Assembly: GCF_000024185.1 (NCBI RefSeq) | Contig: NC_013790.1 | Coordinates: 62,001 to 126,000 of the forward strand | Direction: 5' to 3' | Length of the DNA stretch: 64,000 nucleotides | Source of the DNA: Methanobrevibacter ruminantium M1 | GTDB taxonomy: Archaea; Methanobacteriota; Methanobacteria; Methanobacteriales; Methanobacteriaceae | Part shown: one piece after another, positions 34,418-44,600 of the stretch | Numbering within the stretch: the stretch's first letter is position 1 | How the letters are laid out: the number at the start of each line of letters is the position of its first letter | Translations under genes and position numbers: made by a program | Notes under the pieces: model-generated | Told to the model about the DNA's origin: nothing | What the model saw: only the letters and a program-made list of their open reading frames with translations | Database searches by the model: none

Positions 34418-35482
34418 ATGAAAGGATTGGCAAGAATCGAACAAGATGTACTTGGCTGGGTTGATGCTGAGCTAGACGAATGCGGACCTTATGATGCTAT
34501 CTGTAAGCCATTGGCTATGGCACCATGTACCTCTGACGTCCATATTGTATGGGGTCATGCATACATGAGCGATGCACCTAACCGTGTAGTTGGACACGAA
34601 GCAACTGGTGAGGTCATTAAAGTTGGGGATAAGGTTAAGGACTTCAAGCCTGGAGACCGTGTAATCGTTCCTGCAATCACACCTGATTGGCTGACTGTGC
34701 CAGCTGAACAAGGATTCTCCCAACACTGTTATGGTATGGGTACAGGAATGAGTTTTGTAACCTTTAAGCATGGGGTCTTTGCAGAGCAATTCCATGTAAA
34801 CCAAGCTGACGCTAACTTGGCTCACTTGCCTGATAATGTAAGCCTTGAACAGGCTGTAATGATTTCAGACATGATGACCACCGGATTCTATGCTGCAGAG
34901 CTTGCAGACATTCAATTTGGTGATACTGTAGCTTGCTTTGGTATAGGTCCTGTAGGACTTATGGCATTAGCTGGTGCTCAAGTTAAGGGTGCTTCTCACC
35001 TCATTGCTGTAGGAAGCCGTCCAGCAGCTATCAAGGTTGCTAAAGAATATGGTGCACATGATATTGTAGACTATCACAACGGCAGTACAGTAGAACAGAT
35101 CATGGAATTGACCGATGGAAAAGGAGTAGATAAGGTTGTAATCGGTGGAGGAGGTAAGGATACCCTCTCTGAAGCTTTGTCTGTTCTTAAGGTCGGTGGT
35201 GTAATTGGAAACGTATTGCACTATGACGGTATTGAAACCATACCTGTAGACGGTCTTTCATGGGGTCAAGGACTTGCTGACAAGACCATTCGTGGAGGAG
35301 TATGTCCTGGTGGACGTGCCAGAATGGAAAAATTAGCTAATCTTATTGAATATGGTCGTTTCGACTCTTCTAAATTGATCACTCATAAGTTTGATAAGTT
35401 TGAAGACATTGAAGAAGCTATGATTCTTATGAGAGATAAGCCAAGGGACATGATTAAGCCTGCGGTTATTTTAGATGAATAG
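34418..35482 (+). CDS. adh: NADP-dependent zinc alcohol dehydrogenase (secondary ADH type)
   Basis: 354 residues with the family's usual length and a strong TTTAGGAGATAAATAAA ribosome site. The catalytic-zinc ligands are as in the Thermoanaerobacter/Clostridium secondary ADHs: Cys37 in MAPCTSDVH, His59-Glu60 in VVGHEA and Asp150 in ISDMMTTG. The structural zinc loop is absent, as in that subfamily. The Rossmann motif is GIGPVGLMAL, and GSRP after the second strand fits NADP(H) preference. It oxidises short-chain alcohols (2-propanol, ethanol) or reduces the ketone/aldehyde, letting methanogens use alcohols as electron donors or remove aldehydes. Monocistronic. Codon use is that of a well-expressed gene, richer in G+C than its neighbours. 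Confidence 0.93.
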   Translation: MKGLARIEQDVLGWVDAELDECGPYDAICKPLAMAPCTSDVHIVWGHAYMSDAPNRVVGHEATGEVIKVGDKVKDFKPGDRVIVPAITPDWLTVPAEQGFSQHCYGMGTGMSFVTFKHGVFAEQFHVNQADANLAHLPDNVSLEQAVMISDMMTTGFYAAELADIQFGDTVACFGIGPVGLMALAGAQVKGASHLIAVGSRPAAIKVAKEYGAHDIVDYHNGSTVEQIMELTDGKGVDKVVIGGGGKDTLSEALSVLKVGGVIGNVLHYDGIETIPVDGLSWGQGLADKTIRGGVCPGGRARMEKLANLIEYGRFDSSKLITHKFDKFEDIEEAMILMRDKPRDMIKPAVILDE

Positions 35483-35723
35483 TTGTAAGATTTAGGCTTA
35501 TTTTTGATAGAATTTAAGCTTTAGGCTTATTTTAGAGAGAATTTAAGCTTGCTTTTATTGTTTTTATGGTTAATATTTAACCATAACTTTTTCTTTTTTT
35601 AATCTGTTTTTTTTTGTTTATATTAAAAATTGGCAAAACTATATATTTATGAAGCCATATAAAACTTAAATAGAATTCTTAATTTAGACTCTTTTATGAA
35701 TTCTAATTTTCACTGATTTTTTT

Positions 35724-35795
35724 AGTCCTATGGTGTAATGGCAATCATACGAGTCTCTGGAACTTGTGACTCCGGTTCGACTCCGGATAGGACTA
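35724..35795 (+). tRNA. tRNA-Gln (anticodon CUG)
   Basis: The acceptor stem AGTCCTA/TAGGACT (35724-35730 with 35788-35794), the T arm TCCGG-TTCGACT-CCGGA, and the anticodon stem CGAGT/ACTTG with loop CTCTGGA give anticodon CTG. The discriminator is A. CCA is not encoded. A T-rich stretch (CTTTCTTTTTTTCTTTT) follows as terminator. Confidence 0.93.
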
Positions 35796-35819
35796 CTTTC
35801 TTTTTTTCTTTTACTATCA

Positions 35820-38475
35820 ATGTGTTTTTTTGCTTAAACTTGAAGAAATAATGAATTGACACTCTGACTGTTTTTATCTGTGGCTTATTTAAGCCCTGGA
35901 GAGTAGGTTTTTCCCCGACTTAGCTTAAGTTTGTGGTTTAATGTTGGTTTTGTTATAACTTACCTATTACTTTATATTTGCTTAATGGTAGTTTTGTTAT
36001 GACTTACCTATTACTTTATATTTGCTTAATGGTAGTTTTGTTATGACTTACCTATTACTTTATAGTTGTTTAATGGTAGTTTTGTTATGACTTAACTATG
36101 GCTTTATAGTTGTTTAATGGTAGTTTTGTTATGACTTAACTATGGCTTTATAGTTGTTTAATGGTGGTTTAATCATTGCTTACTTCTTATTTTATTATAA
36201 CTTGACTATAATTTATTTATGATTTATTTCTTGTTTAACTAGTGGATACTTATGTCTTTATTATAAGTTTATTATAATTTACTTATGGTTTATCTATTGC
36301 TTAATTATAGTTTACTTATAGTTTACCTATTACTTTATTATGATTTAGTTATAGTTTACTTATAATTTACTTATAGTTTACTTATTGTTTTATTGTAGTT
36401 TAGTTATAGTTTACTTATAGTTTAGTTATAGTTTAGTTATAGTTTACCTATTGTTTTATTGTAGTTTAGTTATAGTTTAGTTATTGTTTACCTATTGTTT
36501 TATTGTAGTTTAGTTATAGTTTACTTATAGTTTAGTTATAGTTTAGTTATAGTTTACCTATTGTTTTATTGTGTCTTAGTTATAGTGTACTTATAGTTTA
36601 CTTATTATTTGCCTATTGCTTTGCTATGGCTTACTTATAACTTACTTATAGTTTAATTATAAGATTACTAGTGCTTAGTTATAGTTTACTTATGGTTTAA
36701 CTATATGATTACTAGTGCTTAACTATGTCTTTGCTATATCTTAACCATAACTTATCTATTGCTTTATTATAGCTTAACTATGGCTTTATTATTATTTGCC
36801 TAGTTCTTTGCTATGACTTTATTATTGTCTGATCTCTTCACTCTTAAGGCTGAGTATATTTTTCTTTAATTAAAGAAAGATTAATATATTGGTTAAAACT
36901 ATATATAATAATTAGAATGTTATTATTTATTAAATTACTTGATATTTAATGGTTATTTACTTATCTGATTGATATAAATTAGTTATCAGATTACTATGGC
37001 TTTATTATGTCTTTGTTATCACTTAACTATTGATTAATTATAGCTTTATATGGACTTAACTATGGCTTAATGTATGGTTAGTTATGCTTTAGCTGTTGTT
37101 TAGCTATTGCTTATCTATTGCTTAATTATGATTTAACTATGGTTTAGTTATTCCTTTGCTATAGTTTACTGGTGATTTAATCAATGCTTTACTATAACTT
37201 AATTATAACTTTATTATGATATTGTTATGGGTTAATTATGGCTTATCTATTGTTTAGATGCTATTTAGTTGTTGTTTTGTTATAACTTTGCTATTGTTTA
37301 GTTATTATTTGGTTATAACTTGCTTATTGCTTTGTATTTGTTTAGTTATAACTTTGCTATTGTTTAGTTATTATTTGGTTATAACTTGCTTATTGCTTTG
37401 TATTTGTTTAGTTATAACTTAATTGTGGTTTAATTATTATTTGCTTCATATTTAGTTCTTATTTAACTATAAGTTTCTTATAAGTTTCTTATAATTTGCT
37501 TATTGCTTTATTATATCTTAGTTATTCTTTAGTTATAACTTAACTAGGACTTGATTATAACTTTATTATAAATTTATATTTGCTTTATAACTGCTTTATT
37601 GTGGTTTTATTACAATTTACTACTTACTTATTGGTTATTTTATTATAATTTACTTATAGGATTGCTATAAGTTTCTTATGCTTTACTTATGACTTAACTA
37701 GTGGTTTATTATGGCTTAATTATTATTTGCTTATGCTTTACTTACAGGATAGTTCTAGTTTAACTATTGCTTTGTTATGGCTTTGCTATGGTTTAGTTAT
37801 AATTTAATTATTGCTTTATATCAGTATTATTGTCATTTACCTATAGTTTAGTTATAATTTAACCATTTCTTTAATATAAGATTGTATTTACTTTATGATT
37901 GCTTTATAGTGGTTTAATTATTATTTACTATTCATTTAGTGGTGGTTTTGTTATTATTTACTTATAGGATTGTTATAACTTTATTATAGTTTAGTTATAG
38001 TTTAACTTTAATTTACCTATAACTTTATTATTGTTTTATATTTGCTTAATAACAACTTAATTGTAGTTTATTTATAATTTACTATATATTTACTAGTTAT
38101 TTTATTATAACTTACTTATAAGATTATAATAATATACCTACTACTTACTTATACTTTAACTATAACTTGCATATTACTTGCTTATCTTTTACCTACTAAT
38201 TACTTATAGTTTAACATAATTTACTACATATTTACTAGTTATTTAATTATAACTTACTTATAAGATTATTATAATTTACTTATATTTTACCTACAACTTA
38301 TTTATACTTTAACTATAACTTGCATATTACTTACTTATAGTTTACTTATTTTTTAGCTATTACTTACCTATTATTTACTTATAGTTTACTTATAATTTAG
38401 TTATAACTTACTTATACTTTACTTATAGTTTACCTATAACTTAACTATCCTTTAGTTATAACTTAACTATTATTT
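35820..38475. repeat. 2.6-kb degenerate satellite with about 12-bp unit (TTTAGTTATAGT)
   Basis: From about 35.9 to 38.47 kb the sequence is built from variants of TTTA(G/C)TTATAGT, e.g. TTTAGTTATAGTTTACTTAT and TTACCTATTGCTTTATTATA. Higher-order repeats are visible: four to five copies of a 43-44 bp unit at 35955-36170 and two 66-bp copies at about 37290-37410. Periodicity near 12 bp persists while individual units drift. Stops occur in all frames, so it is not coding. A short ordinary segment at about 36835-36960 interrupts it. No gene, RNA or CRISPR structure is seen in the 2.9 kb between tRNA-Gln and the SpoIIE gene. Confidence 0.9.
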
Positions 38476-38710
38476 TACTATAAAGATTCAAAAAAAGATT
38501 AATTTATACAAATTTTAACTTGATGAGAGGGGGGGATGAGAATAAGAAAAATTTCTAAAGTGGTGTATCAAAATCATTTTATTGTATTTAGCCCTAATTA
38601 AATACACAGTTACAAAGATCCTATTGATTTGATTTCACAATCTTTTAAGGAAAAAATACTCTCATCCAATATGATATGGTGCTTAGCGCATAAGTCTATT
38701 TGGAGCCTTA
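38476..38710. other. Spacer after the satellite, no gene
   Basis: Contains GATGAGAGGGGGGGATGAG and otherwise ordinary AT-rich sequence. It is the 3' flank of the phosphatase gene. No clear terminator. Confidence 0.4.
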
Positions 38711-40582
38711 TTATTTATTCAACTTCAGGCATAGCAATGTCATGTCATCGAACTGTTCAACACCTTTAGAGAAAGTGTTTACATCTGATATCAATGGTTT
38801 TATAGGGACTTCATCGCCTTTAAACTCATTTAAGAATTTTAAAAGTCTATCTTCGCCATATATATTGGAATCCTCATCTGTGGCATCTGTTATTCCATCG
38901 GTATATACTATCAGCTCGTCCTTTAGTATTATCTCTTCGTTTATATAGTCGAAGTCTCCAGTTATCCCTAAAACAAGCCCTGTATCAATGTCCAAATACT
39001 TGAATTTCTTGTCTTCTTTTACTAATGGAGGGTTGTGGCCGCCATTAGCAAATCTTACTTTTTTAGTCCTTGTATTATATATTCCAAGCCATAATGTTAT
39101 GAACATACATTCAGGGTTATTTTCACTTAACTGATTATTTAAAGAATATAAAACCTCTGAAGGGTTTAAAGTTTGTTTTAAAAAGTTTTTGATCATGAAT
39201 TGAGTTATCATTGAAAGTATGGCTGCTGGGATTCCTTTTCCTGAAGCGTCACCAATGACTATAGCCAGATTTTCATCATCTACCATATAGTAATCAAAGA
39301 AGTCTCCCCCTACCTCTTTTGCAGGAATGGAATAGCCTTCCACTGTAAAGTCATTTGTTTTTATTGGATTTTCTGGAAGTGATGACTCTTGAATTTTAGT
39401 TGCAATGTCCAGTTCTGCATTGATTCTTTCCTTTTCCCCTTCTATTTCTCGAATATTTTCGATATAGTTGTTATTGTGCTTTATCAGTTCGGTATATGAG
39501 CGGGCAAGTGTTCCAATCTCTGTCTTCTCATCGGTATACTTGGAATAGGTCTTTACCAATCCGTCTTCATCAATCTTCTCATTTTCCTTAATGAATCCTT
39601 CGATTTTGGAAAATGATGAGATAGGCTGAACTACTTTGTCTTCAATATATCTTAAGATAAAAATGCAAGGAATGAGGAACAGGAGCAATACCGTATCGGT
39701 TATTATAGGTCCCCACATTAATACTAAGTAGACGTTATCGCTTTGACTATATGCACTGTAGCTGATCATGGAAATTGCTATTCCCAAAACTCCAAGGATA
39801 AATGTGATTATAATGAAATTCCGCATTATCCTTCCGCTGATTGTATCCTTGTCATTCGGTGTTATATCATATTCGAATGGCTTTGTCAGATAGGCAAATA
39901 GGAAGATTCCCAAAACTATCAACTCTATGATTCGCACCGTTGTATCATCAGTAGTTATAAATGATGTGGCTAGGATTATTGATGTGATGATTATCATGCA
40001 GAATATTGCCTGATATATTCTCTTGTCAACATGTCTTTTTGATTTTTTTGGTGTTTCGAAACAATCATATCTGTTGCAGATCCAAATGCCTATTATTCCA
40101 TAGAGAAATGCCATTGTGGTAAAGCTCATGAAATAAAAGAGGATCATTATATAAAATCTATCAACCCAGAATATAAGGTTAAAAGAGATTCCTTGGACTG
40201 TTGAATAGATAAATCCACAGATGATGATGCTTACTAAAAATAGGGAGATGTGGTAGCTGTTATCTAGTTTTGGCTTTGTAATTGTATCGGTTTTAAATCC
40301 AGAGTACCAAAGCCTGTATCCTAAATATGAGACTCCAAAGGTGAATATTTCAAAGGGCAGTGTTTCCATAAGTGTGAATCCGTTTATTAAATTTAATGTC
40401 ACGATTGCCAATGCGACACCTAAAGCACCATATGGGCCGAATAGTAATCCTAAAACATATATTAATCCTAAATCTGGGGCTAACATTGACATTCCGCCAG
40501 ATATGGGCAATAAAGTGACTGCGAAACTAACCACTCCCATAATTATAAATGATATTATTGTTTTCTTTAGTTTAGATATCAT
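38711..40582 (-). CDS. Membrane SpoIIE/RsbU-type serine phosphatase
   Basis: 623 residues. The N-terminal 315 residues have eight to nine hydrophobic helices forming a sensor-like membrane domain, starting MISKLKKTIISFIIMGVVSF. A HAMP-like/coiled-coil linker follows (VVQPISSFSKIEGFI ... INAELDIATKIQESSLP). Residues 395-620 are a PP2C-type SpoIIE domain with GGDFFDYYMVD, IGDASGKGIPAAIL, FANGGHNPPL, VYTDGITDA and DDMTLLCLK, all the metal-binding Asp positions present. Such enzymes dephosphorylate STAS antagonists, releasing a partner from an anti-sigma kinase. A STAS gene lies 142 bases upstream on the same strand, and an anti-sigma-like ATPase domain follows the exporter 11 kb away, so the components of a switch are all in this locus. 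Confidence 0.9.
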   Translation of the reverse strand: MISKLKKTIISFIIMGVVSFAVTLLPISGGMSMLAPDLGLIYVLGLLFGPYGALGVALAIVTLNLINGFTLMETLPFEIFTFGVSYLGYRLWYSGFKTDTITKPKLDNSYHISLFLVSIIICGFIYSTVQGISFNLIFWVDRFYIMILFYFMSFTTMAFLYGIIGIWICNRYDCFETPKKSKRHVDKRIYQAIFCMIIITSIILATSFITTDDTTVRIIELIVLGIFLFAYLTKPFEYDITPNDKDTISGRIMRNFIIITFILGVLGIAISMISYSAYSQSDNVYLVLMWGPIITDTVLLLFLIPCIFILRYIEDKVVQPISSFSKIEGFIKENEKIDEDGLVKTYSKYTDEKTEIGTLARSYTELIKHNNNYIENIREIEGEKERINAELDIATKIQESSLPENPIKTNDFTVEGYSIPAKEVGGDFFDYYMVDDENLAIVIGDASGKGIPAAILSMITQFMIKNFLKQTLNPSEVLYSLNNQLSENNPECMFITLWLGIYNTRTKKVRFANGGHNPPLVKEDKKFKYLDIDTGLVLGITGDFDYINEEIILKDELIVYTDGITDATDEDSNIYGEDRLLKFLNEFKGDEVPIKPLISDVNTFSKGVEQFDDMTLLCLKLNK

Positions 40583-40724
40583 TTTTCCACTTTTTTAAGG
40601 ATCTTTTATATATTTTAGGACTTTTTTGTTAACTTTAAGAGTCTTAATATTTTTAAATGGTTTTTCTATTTATTTGCTAGTTATTTTTGTACTTTGGATA
40701 TTTTAAGTGTTATTTTGATTGAAT

Positions 40725-41024
40725 TCATTCAATATTTAGGATTTTTATAAAACCGGACATTTTAAATATTTCTTTAACTGCATCATTGACGTTTCTGATG
40801 ACAAATGGTATGTCCTCTGATTTTAATTTCTTTTGAGTTGCAATCAAAATCCTTAAACCGGCACTGGAAGTATATTCTAAATCGCCTAAATCCATAATTA
40901 ATGAGTCAAAATTACCCATTTCAGCATTAATTTCTTCCTCTAGCTCTTTAGCACTTATTGTATCAATACGGCCATCTACTGCCATTGTTAATTCTTTTCC
41001 ATTGTAATTTTTTATTACATTCAT
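40725..41024 (-). CDS. STAS-domain anti-sigma factor antagonist
   Basis: 99 residues, the length of a bare STAS domain (SpoIIAA/RsbV type). LIMDLGDLEYTSSAGLRILI holds the conserved phosphorylatable serine in TSSAGLR. Its partners would be an anti-sigma-type kinase that phosphorylates it and the SpoIIE phosphatase downstream that reverses this. Archaea have no sigma factors, so the regulated target must differ from that in bacteria. It is divergent from the NRPS gene and separated from it by 630 bases. Confidence 0.9.
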   Translation of the reverse strand: MNVIKNYNGKELTMAVDGRIDTISAKELEEEINAEMGNFDSLIMDLGDLEYTSSAGLRILIATQKKLKSEDIPFVIRNVNDAVKEIFKMSGFIKILNIE

Positions 41025-41652
41025 TCTATCATCCCTAAATTTGATAAGTATTATTTTTTTTTTATATTATATGTTTTTTATTATGTGTTTTTTTATTATG
41101 TGTTCATTGACTTTTTGTGCAAATAATTCATATTTCTCTTAATTAGATTTGTTTTAATTGCTTTTTTTATTTTTTTATTTATTTATTTAATTTTTTGCTT
41201 TTTTAAGAATTAGGCATCAGGAAGTGTGCATTAGCTCTTAACAATATTTGAAAAATAGATTAAAGTTTAATTCACGTGAATATTTTCTTTTTTAAAGATT
41301 AAGTAATTAATTGCACTTAAAAACATTATTACTATTAAGAATATGTTTAAACATTAATTAATATTTTTCGATACATAATGAGCTTAATTATTGAATTGCG
41401 TAACTATGATAGGATTTATATGTTGTTTTTTACAAAATTATTAATGAATAGTAATATTATTGTAAAAATATTATATTAATAATATATTCTTCATTTAGAA
41501 TTTGATTTTGAATTTGACTTAAATGTTGATTTTGAATTTGACTTAAATGTTGATTTTGAATTTGACTTAAATGTTGATTTTAAATTGGATTAGAAATGGA
41601 TTTAGTGTTTGATTTTGATTAAGATATGGAATAAGAAATATGGGTGAAAAAT
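41025..41652. promoter_or_regulatory. Divergent STAS/NRPS intergenic region with 27-bp repeats
   Basis: No ORF. Three copies of a 27-bp unit (TTTGAATTTGACTTAAATGT-TGATTT) plus a degenerate fourth occupy about 41505-41590, just upstream of the NRPS start. TATA-like stretches occur at about 41465-41480 (ATATTATATTAATAATATAT). The repeats lie downstream of that TATA, in the predicted leader. Confidence 0.6.
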
Positions 41653-44600
41653 ATGGATTTGTTTAATTTGTCTTCGGCTCAGAAGATGCTATTGTTTTCT
41701 GAGATAAATAATCCTCAAAATGATTCTTTCTATCTTAAATTTAGAAAAGATTATGATTTAGGAGATTATGAATATGTTAAATCAGCTATAGAACTTATTT
41801 CTCGGAAATATTTGAATCTGCAGATTAAATATGATGAGAATGCTGATTTCAAACAATATTTTGTAGATGCTGATGAAGTAAATGTCGATTCATTTGATTT
41901 TTCAGGCAGTGACCTTGATGGAATCGATGGTGATATTGGGGGCTCTGGTGTCGGTTCATTTGATGGTGATATTGGTGGATCTGATGTCTCTTCATTCGAT
42001 GGAGACCTTGATGAGTTTATAAAGAACTATTTGGATAAGCCTTTTGACGATATATTCGATTCTCCATTATATAAATGGGCTGTTTTAAAAACATCTGATT
42101 CTACAGTACTTATAGGGGTTGTTCAGCATATCTTGCTTGATGGAACATCATTATATTCAATCGTTCCTAGCGAAATTGAAAGATGCATTGACTCTCTTAA
42201 AAGCAATGAGGAATTCATTCCAATTGACTATTCATATGAGACATATGTCAATGACGAACTGGAATATCTCAATTCAAGCCAATCACAGGAGGATAAGCAA
42301 TATTGGCTTGATAGTCTAAAGGGCTATAGTCAGGACTGGTATTCCTTTGATGACTCTGAACTTGGATTCTACGAAATTCTTTTAGAGAAGGTCCCGGATT
42401 TCGGATATTCTCCATTCGTCACTGCACTGGCACTTAGCTTTTTATATTTCTCAAAGTCTAAGGAGGGCAACGAATCATTTAAGGATATGGTATTTAACAC
42501 TTCAGTTCATGGAAGATACTTCTCCCAAGGGGATGCATTGGGAATGTTTGTAAACACAATTCCTTTAAGGCTAAGCTATGATGGGGATATGACCTTTGAC
42601 GAATTGCTTGCCTATTCAAAATCCGTCTTAAAGGAGGGCTTAGGCCATGCAAAGCTCCAGTTCAGCGAGTATACAACTGACTTAAGAAATGAGGGCATTG
42701 ACCCTGATTGCATTTCAATGTTTTCAATCGTATCCAACTCCACTGACATGAACTCTAAGTTTTTAACCCTTCAAAAGGACATTAAGTTCCCATTGCACTT
42801 TAGGATAAACAAGAATTACTCTGATAAGAAGGGACTCCAGTCAATCTTCATAGAGTATGATAAGGCCTGCTTCCATAAGAGGGAAATAGCTTCCATTGCA
42901 GAGGGATTGAAATATTTAATAAGACAGCTTATTGACGATTCTGCTAAAAGATGTGCCGATTATATTGTCCATGAGGCTGAATTTTTCAAGGGAGAAAACT
43001 ATTATAACAATCTGATCAATTCATTTGACAATCCGACAGCAATTTCACCTGATTTAAGTGGAGATAAGGTAAGATTTGTCAATATATCCAAGCATATAGA
43101 CATTGACAAGCTAAAGAACTTATCTAACAGATATCATCTCTCAAAGGAAAAGCTGCTCCTTGCGATTTTCTTATATGACTTAAGCAAATTCTCATTTTCA
43201 AAGGATATATTGATAGCATATAACCGTGTTGCAGCAGGATATCACTTCAACACAGATTTGACTGTTGAAGAGTATTTGAATGACTTCAAGCAATCCTTTG
43301 AGGAATATAATAATTATCCTCTTTTAAATAATAGAAAATTAAACTTTGAAAGCGAAATATTATTCTTCATTAATGATTATGACGCTAAAGACTATAAGCT
43401 TGTGTTTAATTTTGAAAGCGGAAAGATCAATATAAGCTATGACGAATCATTCTATTCAAAGGAATTGATGGAAGCTTTCTTGGATTCAATGGATGTCCTA
43501 TTGGGTAGATTTGATTCATCTGATGAGCCTCTTAAGGAGATTTCAATAAGACGTGAGCTTGAATTGGATGAGGGATTCGAGATTGAGCTTGCAAATGAAG
43601 GTACAGTAAAGGAAATGTTTGAAAATATTGCAAGTGAAAATCCGGATAAGACAATTCTTTACTGTGAAGATGGCCAGCTCACATATGATGAATTAAACAG
43701 AAAAGCAAATAGGATTGCTAATGGATTACTCAAGCGTGGAGTAAAGATTGAAGATAAGATAATGTTTATGATGAGAAGGAACAGTGACTTGATTGCAGCT
43801 GTTCTAGGAATTGTTAAGGCAGGAGCTGCCTTCATTCCGATTGATCCAAATTATCCTAAAAACAGAATCCAACAGATTTTAGATGATAGTGATTCTAAGT
43901 TTGTGATTACCTCATCTGAAATAGATTATGATGGGGATAATAGGATTGATGTTGATGAATTGCTTTTAGATGGCGATTATTCAAACGAGGATAACGTTGA
44001 TTCTAATCCTGATGTTGATTTGACTCCAGATGATTCTAATCCAAAACTTGATGCTGATTCTAATCCAAAACTTGATGCTGATTCTAATCCAAAACTTGAT
44101 GCTGATTCTAATCCAAAACTTGATGCTGATTCTAATCCAAAAGTTGACCTGACCCCAGATAATTTATGCTTCCTGATTTATACTTCAGGATCCACTGGAA
44201 AGCCAAAGGGAGTAATGATAACTCACCGTGGAATTACAAACTATATCGCAAATGTTAAGGAAAATGTTCCTATTTATGAATTGAACCATAAATGCAGCGG
44301 CTTTGTATCAATCTCAACAGTTTCATTTATCGTTTTCCTAAGGGAGATATTGGGAACTGTCCTAAACGGATTGCCTGTGGTCTTTGCCAATGACGAACAG
44401 GCAGTTGACCCATTGGAGTTTGCTGAACTTTTCAACAATAGCGATGCTGATGCTTTCGGTTCAACACCTACCAGATTGCTTGAATACTTGCAGCTTGAAG
44501 AGATTCAGGATCTTGTTGGAAAATGCAAGGTCATAATCGTTGGAGGGGAAGGATTCCCTCCTGTATTATACGACAGGCTTAGAAAGCATACAGATGCTGA

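Noticed and set aside
35820..38475. Possible CRISPR array or hidden coding region
   Set aside because: The period of about 12 bp is far too short for repeat-spacer units, and stops occur in every frame on both strands.
35820..38475. Replication origin
   Set aside because: No orc1/cdc6 gene is nearby and no origin-recognition-box pair is seen; kept only as one of several possibilities.
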